Positions 10,089 to 19,084 of a stretch of 64,000 bases of DNA are shown piece after piece. Source of the stretch: Clostridia bacterium (lineage in GTDB: Bacteria > Bacillota > Clostridia > Oscillospirales > CAG-272); contig JAQXHN010000003.1 in the NCBI GenBank assembly GCA_029007295.1, forward strand, positions 47,344 to 111,343, written 5' to 3'. The position numbers were made by a program, and so were the translations under genes. The notes under the pieces were generated by a model. The model did no database searches. It was not told where the DNA came from and worked only from the letters and a program-made list of their open reading frames with translations. How positions within the stretch are numbered: the first letter of the stretch is position 1; each line of letters begins with the position of its first letter.

Positions 10089-10178
10089 AATTATATACCG
10101 CCTTTTTCGTTTATTTTGCTCACATTGTACATCATTGTGCGGTATATATCAATACACAATTAAATTATTCTGCACGTT

Positions 10179-12050
10179 TTAAAGATGTTTTTTCGCAGCT
10201 TCAACAATCCTTTCAACCGTAATTCCTGCGCTTTCAAGCATTGACCTGCCTTTTTCGCCCAAAACAAAATTGTCCTCTATTGCTATCACGGAAATTTTTA
10301 TGCTATGAAATTTTTCTCTTAATGAGAACTGCTCCGACAGAGCCGCCGCCGCTGCGCCGTTTTTAATTCCTTCCTCGACAAAAATGATAAGCTTAACGGA
10401 CGGCGGGAGCAATTTTTCGATATTATCCGCACATTCTTCGTAGGGCTTTAGCTTTTCTAACAAAATTATTCCCGTGTTGATACCGCCGTCGCAGAGTATT
10501 TTTTCCGCCTTCATTGCAATTTTTACAGACGCTCCGTATGTCATTATGACACATTCACACCCTTCTCGGCAGTCCGATTTTGCGCCGAGGGGCGAAGCCT
10601 TAACGTCTTTGTAAAATTTATCCGATATTTCGCTGTTTTCGGTATCGTTAGGGTATCTTATCGCACACGGAGAATTCAATTTCAAGGCTTCGTCAATTGC
10701 ACTTTTTAACGCTTTTGCCGTGATAGGCGTATAAATTGTCATATTAGGAATGCCCGACAGAAACGAAACATCAAATATTCCGTGATGAGTTGCACCGTCA
10801 CCCGACGAAAGCCCCGCCCGGTCCACTAAAAAGGTAACGGGCAAATTCTGCAGGGCGACATCGTGAATAATATTATCGTAAGCCCTTTGCAAAAACGAGG
10901 AATAAACGGCAAAAAACGGTTTCATTCCGTTCGCCGCAAGTCCCGCACAAAACGTTACGGCGTGCTCCTCGGCGATACCGACGTCGAAGAATCGTGCGGG
11001 AATGTCATTGGCAAATTTACTAAGACCCGTTCCCTTCGTCATTGCCGCTGTTACTGCGCAAATTCTCGAATCCGTCTTTGCACTCTCGCACAGATAATTT
11101 CCGGCAAGAATGGAAAAATTATTATGTAATTTCGGCTTTCCCTGAGGAAGAATACTGTGGTAATCATCGGGGCTTTGTTCGGCGGGACGGTATCCCTTGC
11201 CCTTTTTTGTTACGGTGTGAATTACACAGCTTGTATTCAACCCCTTGGCTATTTGCAAAATATCCTCTAAAGCGTCATAATCGTTGCCGTCTACCGGGCC
11301 CAAATAATAAAGTCCTATCTCCTCAAAATAATTACTGTCGTACATAGCATTTTTAATTGTCTGCTTTGTATCGCGAACCAAAGCAAATGCCGCATGTCCT
11401 ATTATCGGAATGTGGTCGATTACACTTCTTGTGGCGTCCTTTACCTTATAGTAGCTTTTTTTTGAGCGGATTTTTGCAATCTGCTTTGCAAATCCGCCGA
11501 TGTTCTTGGAAATTGACATTTCATTCTCGTTTAGAATGATAATAAGCTTCAAATTCTTTTTACAGTTATTAAGCGCCTCGTGAATCATCCCGCCTGTGTA
11601 CGCACCGTCCCCTATAACGCACACGGTAAATGCGTCGCTCGAATTGATTTTATCCGACATGGCAAATCCGAGTGATGCCGAAAGAGAGGTGCCGGAGTGG
11701 CCGGCGCCGAAAGGGTCGTGTTCGCTTTCGCTTCGCTTGGTAAATCCCGACAGGCCTCCCGGCTTTCTCAGATTTTCAAATTCATTTTTTCTTCCGGTCA
11801 GAATCTTGTGGGTGTACGCCTGATGCCCTACGTCAAAAATGAAGTGATCCTTAGGAGAATCAAAGACGCGGTGCATTGCCAGTATCAATTCGACGGTACC
11901 GAGATTTGACGCCAGATGACCGCCTGTTTTTCTTACGTTTTCCACAAGAAAATCTCTTATTTCCGAGCTTAATTCTCCCATTGCCTCGCTCGGTAATTTT
12001 TTCAGATCGGAAGGATTATTTATTTTATCAAGGTATTTATAAGATGACAT
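10179..12050 (-). CDS. dxs: 1-deoxy-D-xylulose-5-phosphate synthase
   Basis: 623 aa; LASNLGTVELILAMH, DVGHQAYTHKILTGR, GDGAYTGGM, DVGIAEEHAVTFCAGLAANGMKP, DRAGLSSGDGATHHG. Confidence 0.95.
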   Translation of the reverse strand: MSSYKYLDKINNPSDLKKLPSEAMGELSSEIRDFLVENVRKTGGHLASNLGTVELILAMHRVFDSPKDHFIFDVGHQAYTHKILTGRKNEFENLRKPGGLSGFTKRSESEHDPFGAGHSGTSLSASLGFAMSDKINSSDAFTVCVIGDGAYTGGMIHEALNNCKKNLKLIIILNENEMSISKNIGGFAKQIAKIRSKKSYYKVKDATRSVIDHIPIIGHAAFALVRDTKQTIKNAMYDSNYFEEIGLYYLGPVDGNDYDALEDILQIAKGLNTSCVIHTVTKKGKGYRPAEQSPDDYHSILPQGKPKLHNNFSILAGNYLCESAKTDSRICAVTAAMTKGTGLSKFANDIPARFFDVGIAEEHAVTFCAGLAANGMKPFFAVYSSFLQRAYDNIIHDVALQNLPVTFLVDRAGLSSGDGATHHGIFDVSFLSGIPNMTIYTPITAKALKSAIDEALKLNSPCAIRYPNDTENSEISDKFYKDVKASPLGAKSDCREGCECVIMTYGASVKIAMKAEKILCDGGINTGIILLEKLKPYEECADNIEKLLPPSVKLIIFVEEGIKNGAAAAALSEQFSLREKFHSIKISVIAIEDNFVLGEKGRSMLESAGITVERIVEAAKKHL

Positions 12051-12156
12051 ATCCCCTGTCCTTTTAATTGCGTTGTATAATGCGTTGCCTTATATTATAC
12101 ACAGTCGCAGACAAAAATGCAATATTTCACATGTCGGATTCGTTTATTGAACGTAA

Positions 12157-12182
12157 AAGGTGCGGAAAATTTACCGCACCTT
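12157..12182 (-). terminator. Terminator following brnQ
   Basis: aaggtgcggaaaatttaccgcacctt inverted repeat. Confidence 0.7.
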
Positions 12183-12195
12183 CAATTTGCCTGTT

Positions 12196-13551
12196 TTATG
12201 CCGTTTTTCTTCTTGTGAAATGAATCGCAAGACCTATTACCAGCCCTATTCCGGCAGGAACAACCCAACCGAGATTTAATCTGTATAACGGAAGATACTT
12301 TTCCGCAAGGCTGATAATTGCGTCTAAACGAAGCGCATTAATTACTCCCTCAGGCAAATTTTTTATCAAATCAAATACGGCGGCAATCAAGGTAAACGCC
12401 GTAACGCATATATAAACCGCTTTATCGTGATGAAATAATTTTCCCGAAAGAGCGAGTATTATCAGCGTAATCGCCAAGGGATAAATAAACATCAGTACCG
12501 GAATTGAATATCCGATAATTGCGGAAAGTCCGATATTTGATATCACAAACGAGAAGGCTGTGAAGATAAACGCCCATGCCTTATAGGGCAGAGCCTTCGG
12601 GAACATTTTAACGAAGGCTTCGCTGCAGCTCGTTACAAGTCCTATAGAGGTTTTAAGACAGGCAAAGGTTATTGTCGCCGCCAATACTATCATGCCGAAT
12701 TTGCCCAAATAGTGGCTTGAAATCTGCGAAAGGGCAATGCCGCCGTTTTCGCTTATGCCGAAAAGACCTCTTGACTGTGCGCCCATTATTATTGTGAGAA
12801 TATAAATAACCGCCATTAACAAGCCTGCAAAAACACCGGATTTAAGCACGTCCTTTGCAACTCCCGAGTCCTCCTTTACACCCTTCGAACGGATGATGTT
12901 AACAACCGTTATACCGAAGGCAAGACCCGCTATTGCGTCCATCGTTCCGTAGCCCTCGATAATTGAGGAGAAAAACGCCCCCTGTTCGTATGAAGCGTCG
13001 GGCTTGACGGTTGACGCCGCAGCTCCGGGATTAATCAAGGCGGAGACTACGAGAATTGTAAGGAAGATAAGGAAGAGCGGATTGATTATTCCTCCTATCC
13101 AAACCGTAATCCTTCCGGGCTTTAACGAAAAGAGCAAAACCAGCGCAAAGAATATCAGCGAGAAGCCGAAAAGCGCATAGGATTCCTGAATTTTTCCCTC
13201 CAGCATGGGAAATATACCGGTTGTAAACGAAGTGGTCGCACATCTCGGAATCGCAAAGAACGGTCCTATTGTTAAGTACAGAATGCAGGTAAAGAAATAT
13301 GAATAGCCCTTACCGACCTTACGGGAGAGCGATTGCAAGCCGTCCGAATGAGTATTTCCGATCGCCGCCACACCGAGTATCGGAATACCGACGGCAGTAA
13401 TAACAAAGCCGATAATAGCAGGGATGAAATTACGCCCTGCCAGCTGTCCCAAATGGACGGGAAAAATAAGGTTTCCCGCGCCGAAGAACATACCGAATAA
13501 CGTTGCCGCAACAAGGACGGTATCGGCAAATTTTAATCTTTTCTTTTCCAT
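12196..13551 (-). CDS. brnQ: Branched-chain amino acid transport system II carrier protein
   Basis: ATLFGMFFGAGNLIFPVHLGQLAG N-terminus and about 12 hydrophobic segments; BrnQ family. Confidence 0.92.
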   Translation of the reverse strand: MEKKRLKFADTVLVAATLFGMFFGAGNLIFPVHLGQLAGRNFIPAIIGFVITAVGIPILGVAAIGNTHSDGLQSLSRKVGKGYSYFFTCILYLTIGPFFAIPRCATTSFTTGIFPMLEGKIQESYALFGFSLIFFALVLLFSLKPGRITVWIGGIINPLFLIFLTILVVSALINPGAAASTVKPDASYEQGAFFSSIIEGYGTMDAIAGLAFGITVVNIIRSKGVKEDSGVAKDVLKSGVFAGLLMAVIYILTIIMGAQSRGLFGISENGGIALSQISSHYLGKFGMIVLAATITFACLKTSIGLVTSCSEAFVKMFPKALPYKAWAFIFTAFSFVISNIGLSAIIGYSIPVLMFIYPLAITLIILALSGKLFHHDKAVYICVTAFTLIAAVFDLIKNLPEGVINALRLDAIISLAEKYLPLYRLNLGWVVPAGIGLVIGLAIHFTRRKTA

Positions 13552-13663
13552 AATTACCCCTCTGAGCTTTTTATTAAGACGATTTTAACACATCAATTGA
13601 CAAATGTGAAGTTCGTTGTTATAATAGATATATTACAAACTGTAATACCCATCGGGAGGAATT

Positions 13664-14554
13664 ATGGACGCAAAAAAGCTCGAAATACTGATTTCCGCCG
13701 TCGACCTCGGCAGTTTTTCAAAAGCATCGGAAACGGTAGGCTATACCCAGTCGGGGCTGACCCATTTAGTAGATGCGCTCGAAAAGGAAATAGGGATTAA
13801 GCTTACAAAAAGAACTCACAAGGGCGTTTCGCTGACTGAAAACGGACAAATATTAATGCCCTTTATCAGGGATTTTATTGCGTCAAATGCAAAGCTTGAA
13901 AATGCCATAAAGAACATTAACGAAAAAAGGAACGATACAATAAGAATTGCGGCATATTCCAGCATAGCCATGCACTGGATGCCGGAAATACTGTACAGAT
14001 TCCGCCGTTTATGTCCCGATACAACGGTAGAGCTTCGCATGGTTGACCACGCTCTCGAGCCCTTTGAGCTTCTTCGAGACGGCAAAACGGACGTAATTTT
14101 TGCAAGCAGACAGGAGGGCTACAATTGTAAATGGACCCCTCTCTATAAAGAGCGGATGTTTGCGATTTTACCGAAAAATCACCCCGCCGGCTCCGACGAA
14201 GAATATCTTATAACCGATTTCCGAGAATGCGATTTTATTATGCCGTGGGGAAGATTTGACATTGAAATTAATTCCGCCTTCGCAAAAGCGGGCGTTGAAA
14301 TAAAAAAATCTCAGCCGAAGGTTGACGATGAAACGGTAATTCGTATGGTGGGCGCCGGGCTCGGAGTATCCATGATGTCGGAGCTTATGATAAGAGGCAG
14401 AACGGACGATGTCAAGTGCATTCCCGTGACGCCCTGTGTCACAAGAGAGCTCGGAATGGGCGTTTCTCATAACGATAATTCTAAAGAAATACTATTATTA
14501 AAAAACTGCGTTACCGGTTATTTAAACGAAAAATTTCTCCGTGTAAATAAATAA
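13664..14554 (+). CDS. LysR family transcriptional regulator
   Basis: N-terminal HTH: LEILISAVDLGSFSKASETVGYTQSGLTHLVDALEKEIG; divergent from brnQ. Confidence 0.9.
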   Translation: MDAKKLEILISAVDLGSFSKASETVGYTQSGLTHLVDALEKEIGIKLTKRTHKGVSLTENGQILMPFIRDFIASNAKLENAIKNINEKRNDTIRIAAYSSIAMHWMPEILYRFRRLCPDTTVELRMVDHALEPFELLRDGKTDVIFASRQEGYNCKWTPLYKERMFAILPKNHPAGSDEEYLITDFRECDFIMPWGRFDIEINSAFAKAGVEIKKSQPKVDDETVIRMVGAGLGVSMMSELMIRGRTDDVKCIPVTPCVTRELGMGVSHNDNSKEILLLKNCVTGYLNEKFLRVNK

Positions 14555-14597
14555 GAGAAAACAGAGGCTGTTTGTCAGCTTTTGTTTTCTCTTATTT
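14549..14597. terminator. Bidirectional terminator between the LysR gene and mgtE
   Basis: aataagagaaaaca ... ttgttttctcttatt inverted repeat. Confidence 0.65.
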
Positions 14598-14599
14598 TT

Positions 14600-15967
14600 T
14601 CATATTTTCAGTATCCAAATAGCTACATTGAAATAAAGAAACACCGTGCAGGCGTCCACTATTGTGGTGATCATGGGAGAAGCCATAACGGCAGGATCCA
14701 GCTTGCACCTTTTTGCAAGCATGGGAAGACAGCAACCGAGCGTTTTTGCCAACAAACATGCGCCGACAATGGTAAGTCCTACGACAATCATTACCCTAAA
14801 AACGTCAAATCCGGCATACAGCTCGCTGTTTTTGTATATAAATTCGTACATTAGATATATTCTCAGCGCATTTGCACAGGCAAGCGTAATTCCGACGACA
14901 AGCGCTATCCTGATTTCCTTAAACAGTACTCTGCCGAAATCCTTCATCTTTATTTCGTCAACCGCCATACCTCTTATAATCAGCACGGAGCTTTGGGAGC
15001 CGCAGTTGCCTCCCGTATCCATAAGCATGGGAATAAAAGAAACAAGCAAAGCGCTCATTGCCGCCTCGTAATGCGTTATTATAATCCCCGTAAACGTTGC
15101 GGAAAGCATAAGTATCAAAAGCCATACGATACGGTGCCTTGCATGGGACAAAACCGATGTTTTAAAATAAGAATCATCGCTCGGCGTAACAGCCGCCATC
15201 AACTGGAAGTCCTCGTCTGTTTCCTCCTGCATGACATCTATGGCGTCATCTACCGTTACGATGCCGACAAGCCTTTTTTCCGCATCGACGACCGGCATGG
15301 CAAGAAAGCCGTATTTATTGATTTGCTTTGCAACCTCTTCCTTGTCCTCATGTGTCGAGACGTAGATGACGTCCTCGTCCATAATGTCCGATATTATCGC
15401 TTCCGGGGGCGCCAAAAGCAAATCCTTAGCGGTAACAATGCCGATAAGATGCTTTCCGGCGTCTGTAACATAACAGGTGTATACCGTTTCCTTATCAAGC
15501 GCCGTTTTGCGAATTCTGTCGAAGGCTTCGGAAACCCTCATCGTCTTTTTAAGGTCCACGTACTCTATTGTCATAATGCTTCCGGCACTGTCCTTGGGAT
15601 AGTTCAGAAGCTCGTTTATGCTCTTTCTCATTTCCGGCTTTGCGATTCTTAAAATTCTCTTGACAAGTGCGGCGGGCATCTCCTCAATCATGTCGACGGT
15701 ATCGTCAAGGAACATCTCCTCCAGAACCTCGCTCAGCTCATTGTCGGAGAAGGAACGGATAAGATTCTCCTGCATATCCGCGTCCATTTCGGCAAAGGTT
15801 TCGTATGCCAATTCCTTCGGCAATATTCGATAGTAACGGGGCAAATCCTCCTCATCCGCTTCTTCGAGAAGAAGCACGATATCTGCGGGCTCCATAGTTG
15901 CAAGCATTGCGCGAAGCTCGGGATATTTTTTTTGTTTCAGTAATTCAAACGCAGTTTTTTCTTCCAT
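14600..15967 (-). CDS. mgtE: Magnesium transporter MgtE
   Basis: MgtE N domain, two CBS domains, and 5-TM C-terminal domain (FIPMLMDTGGNCGSQSS). Start placed at MEEKTAFELL (15967), with aaaggaggcc SD, rather than the longer ORF to 16033. Confidence 0.93.
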   Translation of the reverse strand: MEEKTAFELLKQKKYPELRAMLATMEPADIVLLLEEADEEDLPRYYRILPKELAYETFAEMDADMQENLIRSFSDNELSEVLEEMFLDDTVDMIEEMPAALVKRILRIAKPEMRKSINELLNYPKDSAGSIMTIEYVDLKKTMRVSEAFDRIRKTALDKETVYTCYVTDAGKHLIGIVTAKDLLLAPPEAIISDIMDEDVIYVSTHEDKEEVAKQINKYGFLAMPVVDAEKRLVGIVTVDDAIDVMQEETDEDFQLMAAVTPSDDSYFKTSVLSHARHRIVWLLILMLSATFTGIIITHYEAAMSALLVSFIPMLMDTGGNCGSQSSVLIIRGMAVDEIKMKDFGRVLFKEIRIALVVGITLACANALRIYLMYEFIYKNSELYAGFDVFRVMIVVGLTIVGACLLAKTLGCCLPMLAKRCKLDPAVMASPMITTIVDACTVFLYFNVAIWILKI

Positions 15968-16023
15968 CAAAAAAGGCCTCCTTTGTTTTGAAAATTTGCT
16001 TTTGAATATCAAAAGCACACGGA

Positions 16024-16179
16024 AAAAGCTCAAAGCACCGCTTTGAGTTATCGTGCCAAAACATAGCAGGCAAGCTTATAAAAGTGAAGACGGACAGGGT
16101 ACCGACTTCGCATAATCTAAGCATCGCCCACCGGGTTTTAATTCGGCACTGCCTAAGTCCATTTAATCTTCACTCCTTT
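16024..16179 (-). promoter_or_regulatory. Candidate structured cis-regulatory leader RNA of mgtE (unassigned class) with terminator-like hairpin
   Basis: Minus-strand GUGAAGA...UCUUCAC closing helix, internal GGAC/GUCC and GUGCCGA/UCGGUAC pairings, followed by aactcaaag-cggtg-ctttgagctttttcc hairpin/U-tract ahead of mgtE; TATAAT just upstream (forward 16185-16190). Confidence 0.6.
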
Positions 16180-16191
16180 TCAGCATTATAA

Positions 16192-16216
16192 TAAGGCATC
16201 GGATTACGATGCCTTT
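16192..16216 (-). terminator. Terminator hairpin after the flavin reductase gene
   Basis: taaggcatcggattacgatgcctttt inverted repeat. Confidence 0.6.
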
Positions 16217-16244
16217 TAAATTATACAACTCAATCGGGAAATTG

Positions 16245-16838
16245 TCAACCCTTTTTTCCCTGAGTTCTGCGTGTACTTTTCTTCTTCTTGACGGAATACC
16301 CGAACTTGCCGAGCCTGTCGCCGAGGGCATAGTATTCTCCGTGAGAATACGCAATGGGCGAGCACCTGTTAAGACGAAGCTTTCCCTCGTTATCAACCAA
16401 GTCCTCTTCCACGCGCACGGATAAAATATCCGCCAAAAACATATCGTGAGTACCCAGAGAAATAACATCAAAAACACGGCATTCGAGGTTTACCGGGCTC
16501 TCAACCAATATCGGAGCGTCGATTTCGACGCCTTTTTCTATGTGCAGATTGCAGTCGCGAAGCTTGTCCGTGTCACGCTTTGAGCGCACGCCGCAATAGT
16601 CAACGCAGCGAACAAGCTTCCTCGTGGGCAGGTTAATCGCAAATTCTCCCGTCCGCTTTATAAGATTATACGAATATCTTTCCGGACGAACCGAAACATA
16701 GGTTTTCGGAGGGTGTGAATTGATTATTCCCGTCCAGCCGACGGTCAAAATATCGGCATCCTCCATTGTACCGCAGGTAACAAGCGCAGGCGGCAACGGA
16801 GCCAAAAGCGCACTTCCCTTCCAGATTTGCTTAGACAT
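16245..16838 (-). CDS. Flavin reductase family protein (flavoredoxin-like)
   Basis: 197 aa; TVGWTGIINSHPPKTYVSVRPERYSYNLIKRTGEFAINLP is typical of the flavin reductase-like FMN-binding split barrel. Confidence 0.85.
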   Translation of the reverse strand: MSKQIWKGSALLAPLPPALVTCGTMEDADILTVGWTGIINSHPPKTYVSVRPERYSYNLIKRTGEFAINLPTRKLVRCVDYCGVRSKRDTDKLRDCNLHIEKGVEIDAPILVESPVNLECRVFDVISLGTHDMFLADILSVRVEEDLVDNEGKLRLNRCSPIAYSHGEYYALGDRLGKFGYSVKKKKSTRRTQGKKG

Positions 16839-17568
16839 TGTGTTCCTGAGCGTACTTTCTCAGGTATTTATAGCAACGCTTAACCTCGGATATACCGTCG
16901 GGAACGCAGCCCTCGCTCTCAACTATTATCGGCAGACCGTTTGCAAGAGCATACTCAACGACTCTGTCAACGGGAGCTATGCCTTCGCCGAGAGCCTTCG
17001 GCTTCTTGTCGCTGTCGCCGTCTTTTACGTGAATGAGCTTACAACGGTGCTTGAACCTTTTCATCTGCTCTACAGGGTCGGCGCCGCCTATTAATTCCCA
17101 ATAAGTGTCAAGCTCCAAATCAACGTCGCATTCCTCAACAAAAACGTCAAAAGGAGCAACACCTGTAATCTTATTCTTCTTGTGGTCAAAATCATGGGTG
17201 TGATAATGGAGCGTCATTCCCTGCGCCTCAACCTTAGGCTTGAGGGCGTTAATTCTGTCTATAGCGTCACGCAGGTGCTCTGCGTCGTACATATCGGCTC
17301 CGGCTATAACAATGTTTTCATTTCCTATATGCCTGTTGAATTTGATACAATCGTCAAACGTGTCCTCCAGCTGCTTTAATCCTACATGAACGCCGAGCAC
17401 GCTTAAATTGTACTTTTCAAGCATAGCTTTTACTTCTTCCGCCGTGTAGCCGTAATAGCTGCAGAATTCAACTCCGGAATAGCCGAATTCCTGCAGTCGG
17501 GAGAAGGTATAATCCATATCGTATTCAACAAAGTCGCGAACACTGTATAACTGAAGAGCGTATTTCAT
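16831..17568 (-). CDS. Sugar phosphate isomerase/epimerase (xylose isomerase-like TIM barrel)
   Basis: Start set at MKYALQLYSVRDF (SD ggaggcaag upstream); GYSGVEFCSYYG, LHYHTHDFDHK, LELDTYW, IHVKDGD motifs. Confidence 0.88.
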   Translation of the reverse strand: MKYALQLYSVRDFVEYDMDYTFSRLQEFGYSGVEFCSYYGYTAEEVKAMLEKYNLSVLGVHVGLKQLEDTFDDCIKFNRHIGNENIVIAGADMYDAEHLRDAIDRINALKPKVEAQGMTLHYHTHDFDHKKNKITGVAPFDVFVEECDVDLELDTYWELIGGADPVEQMKRFKHRCKLIHVKDGDSDKKPKALGEGIAPVDRVVEYALANGLPIIVESEGCVPDGISEVKRCYKYLRKYAQEHNV

Positions 17569-17695
17569 AACTTGCCTCCGAAAATGCTGATAAGCATTGT
17601 TTTTTACTTCACAACGTATTATATTACAAAGCCAAGGGAATTTCAAGTACAAAATGAAAATTGAAATTATTTTTTCCGAAAACGGAAAATCTCTA

Positions 17696-17724
17696 TTGAC
17701 AAATTAAAATGATTGTGATACAAT
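17696..17724 (+). promoter_or_regulatory. Sigma-A promoter of the infC-rpmI-rplT operon
   Basis: TTGACA (17696-17701), 17-nt spacer, TACAAT (17719-17724). Confidence 0.75.
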
Positions 17725-17734
17725 AACGCCAAAT

Positions 17735-17870
17735 GAAGCAGAGCTCTCCGTTCTCACCGCGTTTGAAACACAACGTTCGGTTAATAAATCACTGTGGTTA
17801 ATCGGTTAACTGCGGGTATTTGTGTGCGGAGAGATGCCGCACATTAATTATTTTTCGGGGGTGTTTTCCA
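17735..17870 (+). promoter_or_regulatory. Long 5' leader of infC-rpmI-rplT, candidate L20-type autoregulatory leader
   Basis: About 140-nt untranslated leader with hairpins, including gtgcgg-agagatg-ccgcac; position matches known L20 leader regulation in Firmicutes. Class not verified. Confidence 0.45.
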
Positions 17871-18413
17871 ATAAAAAACAACAACTCTAAGGAATTGCTG
17901 ATCAATGAAAATATTGATTTTGAAGATTCCAAATCCGTTCGTGTCATCGGTGAAGACGGTCAGCAGTTAGGCGTCATGGAGTTCTCAAAGGCTCTTGACC
18001 GAGCTTATGACGCAGGCTACGACCTGGTTTTAATTGCTGCATCAGCCGAGCCGCCGGTATGCCGTATTATGGATTACGGCAAGTATCGCTTTGAAAGAAA
18101 CAAAAAAGAAAAAGAACAGCGTAAGAAACAGCAGGTAGTTGACATTAAGGAAATTCAGCTCTCCTGCAGAATCGACACGAATGACTTTAATACCAAGGTC
18201 AACCGTGCAAGAGGATTTCTCGAACGCGGAGACAAGGTTAAGGTTGTTGTCCGTTTCAAGGGAAGACAGATGTCCCATCAGCAGATAGGACAGGAGCTTC
18301 TTGAAAAATTCAGGGACGCCTGTCAGGACATCAGCGCCGTTGATAAGGCTCCCATATTAGAGGGTAGATTGCTCTCTATGTTCCTCGCACCACAAAAACA
18401 AGCCACCAAATGA
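17871..18413 (+). CDS. infC: Translation initiation factor IF-3
   Basis: KELLINENIDFEDSKSVRVIGEDGQQLGVM...PPVCRIMDYGKYRFE...IQLSCRID. Likely starts at the non-canonical ATA at 17871, after SD gggggtg. Confidence 0.92.
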   Translation: MKNNNSKELLINENIDFEDSKSVRVIGEDGQQLGVMEFSKALDRAYDAGYDLVLIAASAEPPVCRIMDYGKYRFERNKKEKEQRKKQQVVDIKEIQLSCRIDTNDFNTKVNRARGFLERGDKVKVVVRFKGRQMSHQQIGQELLEKFRDACQDISAVDKAPILEGRLLSMFLAPQKQATK

Positions 18414-18428
18414 AAGGAGTTCCGTACA

Positions 18429-18629
18429 ATGGGAAAAATTAAGACACATAAGGCTACTGCCAAGAGATTTACCGTTACAGGCAGCGGCAGAGTAAAAATC
18501 AATCACACAGACCGTCGTCACAAGCTCGGCATAAAGGCTTCCAAGCGCAAAATGCATCTGAGAAAAGCCGGATACCTCAGCGAATCCATGGCTCCCACGG
18601 TAAAGAAGCTTATGCCCTACGCTAAATAA
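18429..18629 (+). CDS. rpmI: 50S ribosomal protein L35
   Basis: [23 protein letters not shown]...; L35 family. Confidence 0.96.
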   Translation: MGKIKTHKATAKRFTVTGSGRVKINHTDRRHKLGIKASKRKMHLRKAGYLSESMAPTVKKLMPYAK

Positions 18630-18667
18630 CAGATGACTTATCGAATTTTCAGGAGGATTTTTTAAAG

Positions 18668-19021
18668 ATGGCAAGAGTTAAAGGCGCTATGATGACGCGC
18701 AAGAGAAGAAATAAAGTCTTAAAGCTTGCAAAGGGTTACTGGGGTGCCAAGAGTAAACATTTCAAGATGGCTAAACAGGCCGTAATGAAAAGCGGAAACT
18801 ATGCGTTCGCGGGAAGAAAGCTCAAGAAGAGAGATTTCCGTACACTGTGGATTGCAAGAATATCCGCTCAGGCCAAGGTAAATGGAATAAACTATTCTCA
18901 GTTTATGCACGGCTTAAAAAAGGCTGACATCAATCTTAACAGAAAGATGCTTTCGGAGCTCGCCGTAAACGACAAAGAAGCATTTGCTTCCCTTGTTGAA
19001 AAAGCAAAAGCAGCGCTTTAA
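18668..19021 (+). CDS. rplT: 50S ribosomal protein L20
   Basis: [30 protein letters not shown]...; L20 family. Confidence 0.97.
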   Translation: MARVKGAMMTRKRRNKVLKLAKGYWGAKSKHFKMAKQAVMKSGNYAFAGRKLKKRDFRTLWIARISAQAKVNGINYSQFMHGLKKADINLNRKMLSELAVNDKEAFASLVEKAKAAL

Positions 19022-19027
19022 TAATAA

Positions 19028-19057
19028 GTCCCTCGTGTGCATACGCACACGGGGGAC
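19028..19057 (+). terminator. Terminator/attenuator after rplT
   Basis: gtccctcgtgtgc-atac-gcacacgggggac hairpin. Confidence 0.6.
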
Positions 19058-19084
19058 AATTGTTTATTTGTTTGGTGTTTACGT

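Noticed and set aside
13597-13800. Plus-strand ORF overlapping the LysR gene start
   Set aside because: Conflicts with the LysR HTH frame; no RBS or motif.
14993-15652. Plus-strand ORF (219 aa) within mgtE
   Set aside because: Antisense to a confident mgtE; no family motifs.
16024-16190. Assignment of the mgtE leader to the M-box (ykoK) riboswitch
   Set aside because: The conserved M-box core is not recognisable and the folded region is too short, so left as unassigned.
16163-16477. 104-aa minus-strand ORF overlapping the flavin reductase gene and the mgtE leader
   Set aside because: Out of frame with a confident gene and no recognisable motifs.
17820-17870. N-terminal extension of IF3 from TTG 17820
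   Set aside because: No SD, overlaps a leader hairpin, not IF3-like; the start was moved to ATA 17871.
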